Source: Arcuatula senhousia (Eukaryota > Mollusca > Bivalvia > Mytilida > Mytilidae). Taken from it: a stretch of 64,000 nt of DNA. A program made the translations under genes and the position numbers. The stretch is taken from the NCBI GenBank assembly GCA_963971305.1, contig OZ020305.1, forward strand, positions 8,527,001 to 8,591,000. Direction: 5' to 3'. Shown here in pieces: positions 12,890 to 26,100 of this stretch. The notes beneath the pieces were generated by a model. That model saw only the letters and a list, made by a program, of their open reading frames with translations, made no database searches and had not been told where the DNA came from. The stretch's first letter is position 1. The number at the start of each line of letters is the position of its first letter.

Positions 12890-15420
12890 AGACCGCTCGG
12901 CATTTCACGATATCTTCTTTTTTCAACTTGTTTTTTTCGGGCCGCGACGACAAAAAATGACGTCCTAGATTTTTCGAGCACGCTTGAAATATGATGTGCT
13001 ACAATAAAACTATAAATAGTATATCGTTCAACTGTGTATCCCCTAATAGCTGAGATATAGTGCTAGAAAGTGCACCATCGCGGAAGCGCGTAGCGCGCAA
13101 GACCGCTCGGCATTTCACGATATCTTCTTTTTTCAACTTGTTTTTTTTGGGCCGCGACGACAAAAAATGACGTCCTAGATTTTTCAAGCACGCTTGAAAT
13201 ATGATGTGCTACAATAAAACTATAAATAGTATATCGTTCAACTGTGTATCCCCTAATAGCTGAGATATAGTGCTAGAAAGTGCACCATCGCCGAAGCGCG
13301 TAGCGCGCAAGACCGCTCGGCATTTCACGATATCTTCTTTTTTCAACTTGTTTTTTTCGGGCCGCGACGACAAAAAATGACGTCCTAGATTTTTCGAGCA
13401 CGCTTGAAATATGATGTGCTACAATAAAACTATAAATAGTATATCGTTCAACTGTGTATCCCCTAATAGCTGAGATATAGTGCTAGAAAGTGCACCATCG
13501 CCGAAGCGCATAGCGCGCAAGACCACTCGGCATTTTACGATATCTTCTTTTTTCAACTTGTTTTTTTTCGGGCCGCGACGACAAAAAATGACGTCCTAGA
13601 TTTTTCGAGCACGCTTGAAATATGATGTGCTACAATAAAACTATAAATAGTATATCGTTCAACTGTGTATCCCCTAATAGCTGAGATATAGTGCTAGAAA
13701 GTGAACCATCGTCGAAGCGCGTAGCGCGCAAGACCGCTCGGCATTTCACGATATCTTCTTTTTTCAACTTGTTTTTTTTCGGGCCGCGACGACAAAAAAT
13801 GACGTCCTAGATTTTTCGAGCACGCTTGAAATATGATGTGCTACAATAAAACTATAAATAGTATATCGTTCAACTGTGTATCCCTTAATAGCTGAGATAA
13901 AGTGCTAGAAAGTGCACCATCGCCGAAGCGCGTAGCGCGCAAGACCGCTCGGCATTTCACGATATCTTCTTTTTTCAACTTGTTTTTTTTCGGGCCGCGA
14001 CGACAAAAAATGACGTCCTAGATTTTTCGAGCACGCTTGAAATATGATGTGCTACAATAAAACTATAAATAGTATATCGTTCAACTGTGTATCCCCTAAT
14101 AGCTGAGATATAGTGCTAGAAAGTGCACCATCGCCGAAGCGCGTAGCGCGCAAGACCGCTCGGCATTTCACGATATCTTCTTTTTTCAACTTGTTTTTTT
14201 CGGGCCGCGACGACAAAAAATGACGTCCTAGATTTTTCGAGCACGCTTGAAATATGATGTGCTACAATAAAACTATAAATAGTATATCGTTCAACTGTGT
14301 ATCCCCTAATAGCTGAGATATAGTGCTAGAAAGTGCACCATCGCGGAAGCGCGTAGCGCGCAAGACCGCTCGGCATTTCACGATATCTTCTTTTTTCAAC
14401 TTGTTTTTTTCGGGCCGCGACGACAAAAAATGACGTCCTAGATTTTTCAAGCACGCTTGAAATATGATGTGCTACAATAAAACTATAAATAGTATATCGT
14501 TCAACTGTGTATCCCCTAATAGCTGAGATATAGTGCTAGAAAGTGCACCATCGCCGAAGCGCGTAGCGCGCAAGACCGCTCGGCATTTCACGATATCTTC
14601 TTTTTTCAACTTGTTTTTTTCGGGCCGCGACGACAAAAAATGACGTCCTAGATTTTTCGAGCACGCTTGAAATATGATGTGCTACAATAAAACTATAAAT
14701 AGTATATCGTTCAACTGTGTATCCCCTAATAGCTGAGATATAGTGCTAGAAAGTGCACCATCGCCGAAGCGCATAGCGCGCAAGACCACTCGGCATTTTA
14801 CGATATCTTCTTTTTTCAACTTGTTTTTTTTCGGGCCGCGACGACAAAAAATGACGTCCTAGATTTTTCGAGCACGCTTGAAATATGATGTGCTACAATA
14901 AAACTATAAATAGTATATCGTTCAACTGTGTATCCCCTAATAGCTGAGATATAGTGCTAGAAAGTGAACCATCGTCGAAGCGCGTAGCGCGCAAGACCGC
15001 TCGGCATTTCACGATATCTTCTTTTTTCAACTTGTTTTTTTTTCGGGCCGCGACGACAAAAAATGACGTCCTAGATTTTTCGAGCACGCTTGAAATATGA
15101 TGTGCTACAATAAAACTATAAATAGTATATCGTTCAACTGTGTATCCCTTAATAGCTGAGATAAAGTGCTAGAAAGTGCACCATCGCCGAAGCGCGTAGC
15201 GCGCAAGACCGCTCGGCATTTCACGATATCTTCTTTTTTCAACTTGTTTTTTTTCGGGCCGCGACGACAAAAAATGACGTCCTAGATTTTTCGAGCACGC
15301 TTGAAATATGATGTGCTACAATAAAACTATAAATAGTATATCGTTCAACTGTGTATCCCCTAATAGCTGAGATATAGTGCTAGAAAGTGCACCATCGCCG
15401 AAGCGCGTAGCGCGCAAGAC
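12890..15420. repeat. Higher-order repeat: two tandem blocks offset by about 1,263 bp (6 monomers)
   Basis: The ordered variants CATCGCGGAAG (near 13078 and 14341), GCGCATAGCGCG with CCACTCGGCATTTTACG (near 13507 and 14770), GTGAACCATCGTCG (near 13703 and 14966) and TATCCCTTAATAG (near 13880 and 15144) recur at an offset of 1,263-1,264. The first copy has a private C-to-T change next to the T tract near 13149. The ends are approximate. Confidence 0.8.
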
Positions 15421-18400
15421 CGCTTGGCATTTCACGATATCTTCTTTTTTCAACTTGTTTTTTTCGGGCCGCGACGACAAAAAATGACGTCCTAGATTTT
15501 TCGAGCACGCTTGAAATATGATGTGCTACAATAAAACTATAAATAGTATATCGTTCAACTGTGTATCCCCTAATAGCTGAGATATAGTGCTAGAAAGTGC
15601 ACCATCGCCGAAGCGCGTAGCGCGCAAGACCGCTCGGCATTTCACGATATCTTCTTTTTTCAACTTGTTTTTTTCGGGCCGCGACGACAAAAAATGACGT
15701 CCTAGATTTTTCGAGCACGCTTGAAATATGATGTGCTACAATAAAACTATAAATAGTATATCGTTCAACTGTGTATCCCCTAATAGCTGAGATATAGTGC
15801 TAGAAAGTGCACCATCGCCGAAGCGCGTAGCGCGCAAGACCGCTCGGCATTTCACGATATCTTCTTTTTTCAACTTGTTTTTTTCGGGCCGCGACGACAA
15901 AAAATGACGTCCTAGATTTTTCAAGCACGCTTGAAATATGTTGTGCTACAATAAAACTATAAATAGTATATCGTTCAACTGTGTATCCCCTTATAGCTGA
16001 GATATAGTGCTAGAAAGTGCACCATCGCCGAAGCGCGTAGTGCGCAAGATCGCTCGGCATTTCACGATATCTTCTTTTTTCAACTTGTTTTTTTTCGGGC
16101 CGCGACGACAAAAAATGACGTCCTAGATTTTTTGAGCACGCTTGAAATATAATGTGCTACAATAAAACTATAAATAGTATATCGTTCAACTGTGTATCCC
16201 CTAATAGCTGAGATATAGTGCTAGAAAGTGCACCATCGCCGAAGCGCGTAGCGCGCAAGACCGCTCGGCATTTCACGATATCTTCTTTTTTCAACTTGTT
16301 TTTTTTCGGGCCGCGACGACAAAAAATGACGTCCTAGATTTTTCGAGCACGCTTGAAATATGATGTGCTACAATAAAACTATAAATAGTATATCGTTCAA
16401 CTGTGTATCCCCTAATAGCTGAGATATAGTGCTAGAAAGTGCACCATCGCCGAAGCGCGTAGCGCGCAAGACCGCTCGGCATTTCACGATATCTTCTTTT
16501 TTCAACTTGTTTTTTTCGGGCCGCGACGAAAAAAAATGACGTCCTAGATTTTTCGAGCACGCTTGAAATATGATGTGCTACAATAAAACTATAAATAGTA
16601 TATCGTTCAACTGTGTATCCCCTAATAGCTGAGATATAGTGCTAGAAAGTGCACCATCGCCGAAGCGCGTAGCGCGCAAGACCGCTCGGCATTTCACGAT
16701 ATCTTCTTTTTTCAACTTGTTTTTTTCGGGCCGCGACGACAAAAAATGACGTCCTAGATTTTTCGAGCACGCTTGAAATATGATGTGCTACAATAAAACT
16801 ATAAATAGTATATCGTTCAACTGTGTATCCCCTAATAGCTGAGATATAGTGCTAGAAAGTGCACCATCGCCAAAGCTTGTAGCGCGCAAGACCGCTCGGC
16901 ATTTCACGATATCTTCTTTTTTCAACTTGTTTTTTTCGGGCCGCGACGACAAAAAATGACGTCCTAGATTTTTCGAGCACGCTTGAGATATGATGTGCTA
17001 CAAAAAAACTATAAATAGTATATCGTTCAACTGTGTATCCCCTAATAGCTGAGATATAGTGCTAGAAAGTGCACCATCGCCGAAGCGCGTAGCGCGCAAG
17101 ACCGCTCGGCATTTCACGATATCTTCTTTTTTCAACTTGTTTTTTTCGGGCCGCGACGACAAAAAATGACGTCCTAGATTTTTCGAGCACGCTTGAAATA
17201 TGATGTGCTACAATAAAACTATAAATAGTATATCGTTCAACTGTGTATCCCCTAATAGCTGAGATATAGTGCTAGAAAGTGCACCATCGCCGAAGCGCGT
17301 AGCGCGCAAGACCGCTCGGCATTTCACGATATCTTCTTTTTTCAACTTGTTTTTTTCGGGCCGCGACGACAAAAAATGACGTCCTAGATTTTTCGAGCAC
17401 GCTTGAAATATGATGTGCTACAATAAAACTATAAATAGTATATAGTTCAACTGTGTATCCCCTAATAGCTGAGATATAGTGCTAGAAAGTGCACCATCGC
17501 CGAAGCGCGTAGCGCGCAAGACCGCTCGGCATTTCACGATATCTTCTTTTTTTAAACTTGTTTTTTTCGGGCCGCGACGAAAAAAAATGACGTCCTAGAT
17601 TTTTCGAGCACGCTTGAAATATGATGTGCTACAATAAAACTATAAATAGTATATCGTTCAACTGTGTATCCCCTAATAGCTGAGATATAGTGCTAGAAAG
17701 TGCACCATCGCCGAAGCGCGTAGCGCGCAAGACCGCTCGGCATTTCACGATATCTTCTTTTTTCAACTTGTTTTTTTCGGGCCGCGACGACAAAAAATGA
17801 CGTCCTAGATTTTTCGAGCACGCTTGAAATATGATGTGCTACAATAAAACTATAAATAGTATATCGTTCAACTGTGTATCCCCTAATAGCTGAGATATAG
17901 TGCTAGAAAGTGCACCATCGCCAAAGCGCGAAGCGCGCAAGACCGCTCGGCATTTCACGATATCTTCTTTTTTCAACTTGTTTTTTTCGGGCCGCGACGA
18001 CAAAAAATGACGTCCTAGATTTTTCGAGCACGCTTGAAATATGATGTGCTACAATAAAACTATAAATAGTATATCGTTCAACTGTGTATCCCCTAATAGC
18101 TGAGATATAGTGCTAGAAAGTGCACCATCGCCGAAGCGCGTAGCGCGCAAGACCGCTCGGCATTTCACGATATCTTCTTTTTTCAACTTGTTTTTTTCGG
18201 GCCGCGACGACAAAAAATGACGTCCTAGATTTTTCAAGCACGCTTGAAATATGATGTGCTACAATAAAACTATAAATAGTATATCGTTCAACTGTGTATC
18301 CCCTAATAGCTGAGATATAGTGCTAGAAAGTGCATCATCGCCGAAGCGCGTAGCGCGCAAGACCGCTCGGCATTTCACGATATCTTCTTTTTTCAACTTG

Positions 18401-21400
18401 TTTTTTTCGGGCCGCGACGACAAAAAATGACGTCCTAGATTTTTCGAGCACGCTTGAAATATGATGTGCTACAATAAAACTTTAAATAGTATATCGTTCA
18501 ACTGTGTATCCCCTAATAGCTGAGATATAGTGCTAGAAAGTGCACCATCGCCGAAGCGCATAGCGCGCAAGATCACTCGGCATTTAACGATATCTTCTTT
18601 TTTCAACTTGTTTTTTTTTCGGGCCGCGACGACAAAAAATGACGTCCTAGATTTTTCGAGCACGCTTGAAATATGATGTGCTACAATAAAACTATAAATA
18701 GTATATCGTTCAACTGTGTATCCCCTAATAGCTGAGATATAGTGCTAGAAAGTGAACCATCGTCGAAGCGCGTAGCGCGCAAGACCGCTCGGCATTTCAC
18801 GATATCTTCTTTTTTCAACTTGTTTTTTTCGGGCCGCGACGACAAAAAATGACGTCCTAGATTTTTCGAGCACGCTTGAAATATGATGTGCTACAATAAA
18901 ACTATAAATAGTATATCGTTCAACTGTGTATCCCCTAATAGCTGAGATATAGTGCTAGAAAGTGAACCATCGTCGAAGCGCGTAGCGCGCAAGACCGCTC
19001 GGCATTTCACGATATCTTCTTTTTTCAACTTGTTTTTTTTTCGGGCCGCGACGACAAAAAATGACGTCCTAGATTTTTCGAGCACGCTTGAAATATGATG
19101 TGCTACAATAAAACTATAAATAGTATATCGTTCAACTGTGTATCCCTTAATAGCTGAGATAAAGTGCTAGAAAGTGCACCATCGCCGAAGCGCGTAGCGC
19201 GCAAGACCGCTCGGCATTTCACGATATCTTCTTTTTTCAACTTGTTTTTTTTCGGGCCGCGACGACAAAAAATGACGTCCTAGATTTTTCGAGCACGCTT
19301 GAAATATGATGTGCTACAATAAAACTATAAATAGTATATCGTTCAACTGTGTATCCCCTAATAGCTGAGATATAGTGCTAGAAAGTGCACCATCGCCGAA
19401 GCGCGTAGCGCGCAAGACCGCTTGGCATTTCACGATATCTTCTTTTTTCAACTTGTTTTTTTCGGGCCGCGACGACAAAAAATGACGTCCTAGATTTTTC
19501 GAGCACGCTTGAAATATGATGTGCTACAATAAAACTATAAATAGTATATCGTTCAACTGTGTATCCCCTAATAGCTGAGATATAGTGCTAGAAAGTGCAC
19601 CATCGCCGAAGCGCGTAGCGCGCAAGACCGCTCGGCATTTCACGATATCTTCTTTTTTCAACTTGTTTTTTTCGGGCCGCGACGACAAAAAATGACGTCC
19701 TAGATTTTTCGAGCACGCTTGAAATATGATGTGCTACAATAAAACTATAAATAGTATATCGTTCAACTGTGTATCCCCTAATAGCTGAGATATAGTGCTA
19801 GAAAGTGCACCATCGCCGAAGCGCGTAGCGCGCAAGACCGCTCGGCATTTCACGATATCTTCTTTTTTCAACTTGTTTTTTTCGGGCCGCGACGACAAAA
19901 AATGACGTCCTAGATTTTTCAAGCACGCTTGAAATATGTTGTGCTACAATAAAACTATAAATAGTATATCGTTCAACTGTGTATCCCCTTATAGCTGAGA
20001 TATAGTGCTAGAAAGTGCACCATCGCCGAAGCGCGTAGTGCGCAAGATCGCTCGGCATTTCACGATATCTTCTTTTTTCAACTTGTTTTTTTTCGGGCCG
20101 CGACGACAAAAAATGACGTCCTAGATTTTTTGAGCACGCTTGAAATATAATGTGCTACAATAAAACTATAAATAGTATATCGTTCAACTGTGTATCCCCT
20201 AATAGCTGAGATATAGTGCTAGAAAGTGCACCATCGCCGAAGCGCGTAGCGCGCAAGACCGCTCGGCATTTCACGATATCTTCTTTTTTCAACTTGTTTT
20301 TTTTCGGGCCGCGACGACAAAAAATGACGTCCTAGATTTTTCGAGCACGCTTGAAATATGATGTGCTACAATAAAACTATAAATAGTATATCGTTCAACT
20401 GTGTATCCCCTAATAGCTGAGATATAGTGCTAGAAAGTGCACCATCGCCGAAGCGCGTAGCGCGCAAGACCGCTCGGCATTTCACGATATCTTCTTTTTT
20501 CAACTTGTTTTTTTCGGGCCGCGACGAAAAAAAATGACGTCCTAGATTTTTCGAGCACGCTTGAAATATGATGTGCTACAATAAAACTATAAATAGTATA
20601 TCGTTCAACTGTGTATCCCCTAATAGCTGAGATATAGTGCTAGAAAGTGCACCATCGCCGAAGCGCGTAGCGCGCAAGACCGCTCGGCATTTCACGATAT
20701 CTTCTTTTTTCAACTTGTTTTTTTCGGGCCGCGACGACAAAAAATGACGTCCTAGATTTTTCGAGCACGCTTGAAATATGATGTGCTACAATAAAACTAT
20801 AAATAGTATATCGTTCAACTGTGTATCCCCTAATAGCTGAGATATAGTGCTAGAAAGTGCACCATCGCCAAAGCTTGTAGCGCGCAAGACCGCTCGGCAT
20901 TTCACGATATCTTCTTTTTTCAACTTGTTTTTTTCGGGCCGCGACGACAAAAAATGACGTCCTAGATTTTTCGAGCACGCTTGAGATATGATGTGCTACA
21001 AAAAAACTATAAATAGTATATCGTTCAACTGTGTATCCCCTAATAGCTGAGATATAGTGCTAGAAAGTGCACCATCGCCGAAGCGCGTAGCGCGCAAGAC
21101 CGCTCGGCATTTCACGATATCTTCTTTTTTCAACTTGTTTTTTTCGGGCCGCGACGACAAAAAATGACGTCCTAGATTTTTCGAGCACGCTTGAAATATG
21201 ATGTGCTACAATAAAACTATAAATAGTATATCGTTCAACTGTGTATCCCCTAATAGCTGAGATATAGTGCTAGAAAGTGCACCATCGCCGAAGCGCGTAG
21301 CGCGCAAGACCGCTCGGCATTTCACGATATCTTCTTTTTTCAACTTGTTTTTTTCGGGCCGCGACGACAAAAAATGACGTCCTAGATTTTTCGAGCACGC

Positions 21401-22888
21401 TTGAAATATGATGTGCTACAATAAAACTATAAATAGTATATAGTTCAACTGTGTATCCCCTAATAGCTGAGATATAGTGCTAGAAAGTGCACCATCGCCG
21501 AAGCGCGTAGCGCGCAAGACCGCTCGGCATTTCACGATATCTTCTTTTTTTAAACTTGTTTTTTTCGGGCCGCGACGAAAAAAAATGACGTCCTAGATTT
21601 TTCGAGCACGCTTGAAATATGATGTGCTACAATAAAACTATAAATAGTATATCGTTCAACTGTGTATCCCCTAATAGCTGAGATATAGTGCTAGAAAGTG
21701 CACCATCGCCGAAGCGCGTAGCGCGCAAGACCGCTCGGCATTTCACGATATCTTCTTTTTTCAACTTGTTTTTTTCGGGCCGCGACGACAAAAAATGACG
21801 TCCTAGATTTTTCGAGCACGCTTGAAATATGATGTGCTACAATAAAACTATAAATAGTATATCGTTCAACTGTGTATCCCCTAATAGCTGAGATATAGTG
21901 CTAGAAAGTGCACCATCGCCAAAGCGCGAAGCGCGCAAGACCGCTCGGCATTTCACGATATCTTCTTTTTTCAACTTGTTTTTTTCGGGCCGCGACGACA
22001 AAAAATGACGTCCTAGATTTTTCGAGCACGCTTGAAATATGATGTGCTACAATAAAACTATAAATAGTATATCGTTCAACTGTGTATCCCCTAATAGCTG
22101 AGATATAGTGCTAGAAAGTGCACCATCGCCGAAGCGCGTAGCGCGCAAGACCGCTCGGCATTTCACGATATCTTCTTTTTTCAACTTGTTTTTTTCGGGC
22201 CGCGACGACAAAAAATGACGTCCTAGATTTTTCAAGCACGCTTGAAATATGATGTGCTACAATAAAACTATAAATAGTATATCGTTCAACTGTGTATCCC
22301 CTAATAGCTGAGATATAGTGCTAGAAAGTGCATCATCGCCGAAGCGCGTAGCGCGCAAGACCGCTCGGCATTTCACGATATCTTCTTTTTTCAACTTGTT
22401 TTTTTCGGGCCGCGACGACAAAAAATGACGTCCTAGATTTTTCGAGCACGCTTGAAATATGATGTGCTACAATAAAACTTTAAATAGTATATCGTTCAAC
22501 TGTGTATCCCCTAATAGCTGAGATATAGTGCTAGAAAGTGCACCATCGCCGAAGCGCATAGCGCGCAAGATCACTCGGCATTTAACGATATCTTCTTTTT
22601 TCAACTTGTTTTTTTTTCGGGCCGCGACGACAAAAAATGACGTCCTAGATTTTTCGAGCACGCTTGAAATATGATGTGCTACAATAAAACTATAAATAGT
22701 ATATCGTTCAACTGTGTATCCCCTAATAGCTGAGATATAGTGCTAGAAAGTGAACCATCGTCGAAGCGCGTAGCGCGCAAGACCGCTCGGCATTTCACGA
22801 TATCTTCTTTTTTCAACTTGTTTTTTTCGGGCCGCGACGACAAAAAATGACGTCCTAGATTTTTCGAGCACGCTTGAAATATGATGTG
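14890..22888. repeat. Higher-order repeat: two tandem 3,998-bp (19-monomer) blocks
   Basis: About 14,890-18,888 and 18,889-22,888 match at a constant offset of 3,998. The match includes many rare states: CGCTTGGCATT (near 15422 and 19420), ATGTTGTGCTAC (near 15939 and 19937), CCCCTTATAGC, AAAGCTTGTAGC (near 16873 and 20871), TTGAGATATG, CTACAAAAAAAC, TTTTTTTAAACTTG and ATTTAACGATATC (near 18593 and 22591). By eye I found no difference between the copies, so this is a very recent duplication. An assembly artefact is the alternative. Confidence 0.85.
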
Positions 22889-24829
22889 CTACAATAAAAC
22901 TATAAATAGTATATCGTTCAACTGTGTATCCCCTAATAGCTGAGATATAGTGCTAGAAAGTGCACCATCGCCGAAGCGCGTAGCGCGCAAGACCGCTCGG
23001 CATTTCACGATATCTTCTTTTTTCAACTTGTTTTTTTCGGGCCGCGACGACAAAAAATGACGTCCTAGATTTTTCGAGCATGCTTGAAATATGATGTGCT
23101 ACAATAAAACTATAAATAGTATATCGTTCAACTGTGTATCCCCTAATAGCTGAGATATAGTGCTAGAAAGTGCACCATCGCCGAAGCGCGTAGCGCGCAA
23201 GACCGCTCGGCATTTCACGATATCTTCTTTTTTCAACTTGTTTTTTTCGGGCCGCGACGACAAAAAATGACGTCCTAGATTTTTCGTGCACGCTTGAAAT
23301 ATGATGTGCTACAATAAAACTATAAATAGTATATCGTTCAACTGTGTATCCCCTAATAGCTGAGATATAGTGCTAGAAAGTGCACCATCGCCAAAGCGCG
23401 TAGCGCGCAAGACCGCTCGGCATTTCACGATATCTTCTTTTTTCAACTTGTTTTTTTCGGGCCGCGACGACAAAAAATGACGTCCTAGATTTTTCGAGCA
23501 CGCTTGAAATATGATGTGCTACAATAAAACTATAAATAGTATATCGTTCAACTGTGTATCCCCTAATAGCTGAGATATAGTGCTAGAAAGTGCACCATCG
23601 CCGAAGCGCGTAGCGCGCAAGACCGCTCGGCATTTCACGATATCTTCTTTTTTCAACTTGTTTTTTTCGGGCCGCGACGACAAAAAATGACGTCCTAGAT
23701 TTTTCAAGCACGCTTGAAATATGATGTGCTACAATAAAACTATAAATAGTATATCGTTCAACTGTGTATCCCCTAATAGCTGAGATATAGTGCTAGAAAG
23801 TGCACCATCGCCGAAGCGCGTAGCGCGCAAGACCGCTCGGCATTTCACGATATCTTCTTTTTTCAACTTGTTTTTTTCGGGCCGCGACGACAAAAAATGA
23901 CGTCCTAGATTTTTCGAGCACGCTTGAAATATGATGTGCTACAATAAAACTATAAATAGTATATCGTTCAACTGTGTATCCCCTAATAGCTGAGATATAG
24001 TGCTAGAAAGTGCACCATCGCCGAAGCGCATAGCGCGCAAGACCACTCGGCATTTTACGATATCTTCTTTTTTCAACTTGTTTTTTTTCGGGCCTCGACG
24101 ACAAAAAATGACGTCCTAGATTTTTCGAGCACGCTTGAAATATGATGTGCTACAATAAAACTATAAATAGTATATCGTTCAACTGTGTATCCCCTAATAG
24201 CTGAGATATAGTGCTAGAAAGTGAACCATCGTCGAAGCGCGTAGCGCGCAAGACCGCTCGGCATTTCACGATATCTTCTTTTTTCAACTTGTTTTTTTCG
24301 GGCCGCGACGACAAAAAATGACGTCCTAGATTTTTCGAGCACGCTTGAAATATGATGTGCTACAATAAAACTATAAATAGTATATCGTTCAACTGTGTAT
24401 CCCCTAATAGCTGAGATAAAGTGCTAGAAAGTGCACCATCGCCGAAGCGCGTAGCGCGCAAGACCGCTCGGCATTTCACGATATCTTCTTTTTTCAACTT
24501 GTTTTTTTTCGGGCCGCGACGACAAAAAATGACGTCCTAGATTTTTCGAGCACGCTTGAAATATGATGTGCTACAATAAAACTATAAATAGTATATCGTT
24601 CAACTGTGTATCCCCTAATAGCTGAGATATAGTGCTAGAAAGTGAACCATCGTCGAAGCGCGTAGCGCGCAAGACCGCTCGGCATTTCACGATATCTTCT
24701 TTTTTCAACTTGTTTTTTTCGGGCCGCGACGACAAAAAATGACGTCCTAGATTTTTCGAGCACGCTTGAAATATGATGTGCTACAATAAAACTATAAATA
24801 GTATATCGTTCAACTGTGTATCCCCTAAT

Positions 24830-26100
24830 AGCTGAGATATAGTGCTAGAAAGTGCACCATCGCCGAAGCGCGTAGCGCGCAAGACCGCTCGGCATTTCAC
24901 GATATCTTCTTTTTTCAACTTGTTTTTTTCGGGCCGCGACGACAAAAAATGACGTCCTAGATTTTTCGAGCACGCTTGAAATATGATGTGCTACAATAAA
25001 ACTATCAATAGTATATCGTTCAACTGTGTATCCCCTAATAGCTGAGATATAGTGCTAGAAAGTGCACCATCGCCGAAGCGCGTAGCGCGCAAGACCGCTC
25101 GGCATTTCACGATATCTTCTTTTTTCAACTTGTTTTTTTCGGGCCGCGACGACAAAAAATGACGTCCTAGATTTTTCAAGCACGCTTGAAATATGTTGTG
25201 CTACAATAAAACTATAAATAGTATATCGTTCAACTGTGTATCCCCTAATAGCTGAGATATAGTGCTAGAAAGTGTAGCTGAGATATAGTGCTAGAAAGTG
25301 CACCATCGCCGAAGCGCGTAGCGCGCAAGATCGCTCGGCATTTCACGATATCTTCTTTTTTCAACTTGTTTTTTTTCGGGCCGCGACGACAAAAAATGAC
25401 GTCCTAGATTTTTCGAGCACGCTTGAAATATGATGTGCTACAATAAAACTATAAATAGTATATCGTTCAACTGTGTATCCCCTAATAGCTGAGATATAGT
25501 GCTAGAAAGTGCACCATCGCCGAAGCGCGTAGCGCGCAAGACCGCTCGGCATTTCACGATATCTTCTTTTTTCAACTTGTTTTTTTCGGGCCGCGACGAC
25601 AAAAAATGACGTCCTAGATTTTTCAAGCACGCTTGAAATATGTTGTGCTACAATAAAACTATAAATAGTATATCGTTCAACTGTGTATCCCCTAATAGCT
25701 GAGATATAGTGCTAGAAAGTGTAGCTGAGATATAGTGCTAGAAAGTGCACCATCGCCGAAGCGCGTAGCGCGCAAGATCGCTCGGCATTTCACGATATCT
25801 TCTTTTTTCAACTTGTTTTTTTTCGGGCCGCGACGACAAAAAATGACGTCCTAGATTTTTCGAGCACGCTTGAAATATGATGTGCTACAATAAAACTATA
25901 AATAGTATATCGTTCAACTGTGTATCCCCTAATAGCTGAGATATAGTGCTAGAAAGTGCACCATCGCCGAAGCGCGTAGCGCGCAAGACCGCTCGGCATT
26001 TCACGATATCTTCTTTTTTCAACTTGTTTTTTTCGGGCCGCGACGACAAAAAATGACGTCCTAGATTTTTCGAGCACGCTTGAAATATGATGTGCCACAA
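24830..26100. repeat. Tandem 447-bp higher-order units with a 26-bp internal duplication
   Basis: Dimers of 420 bp plus a 26-bp internal duplication and a 1-bp length difference recur at an offset of 447. Markers are ATGTTGTGCTAC at about 25193 and 25640, and the 26-bp duplication at 25249-25300 and 25696-25747. A third partial unit follows from about 25,722. Confidence 0.8.
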
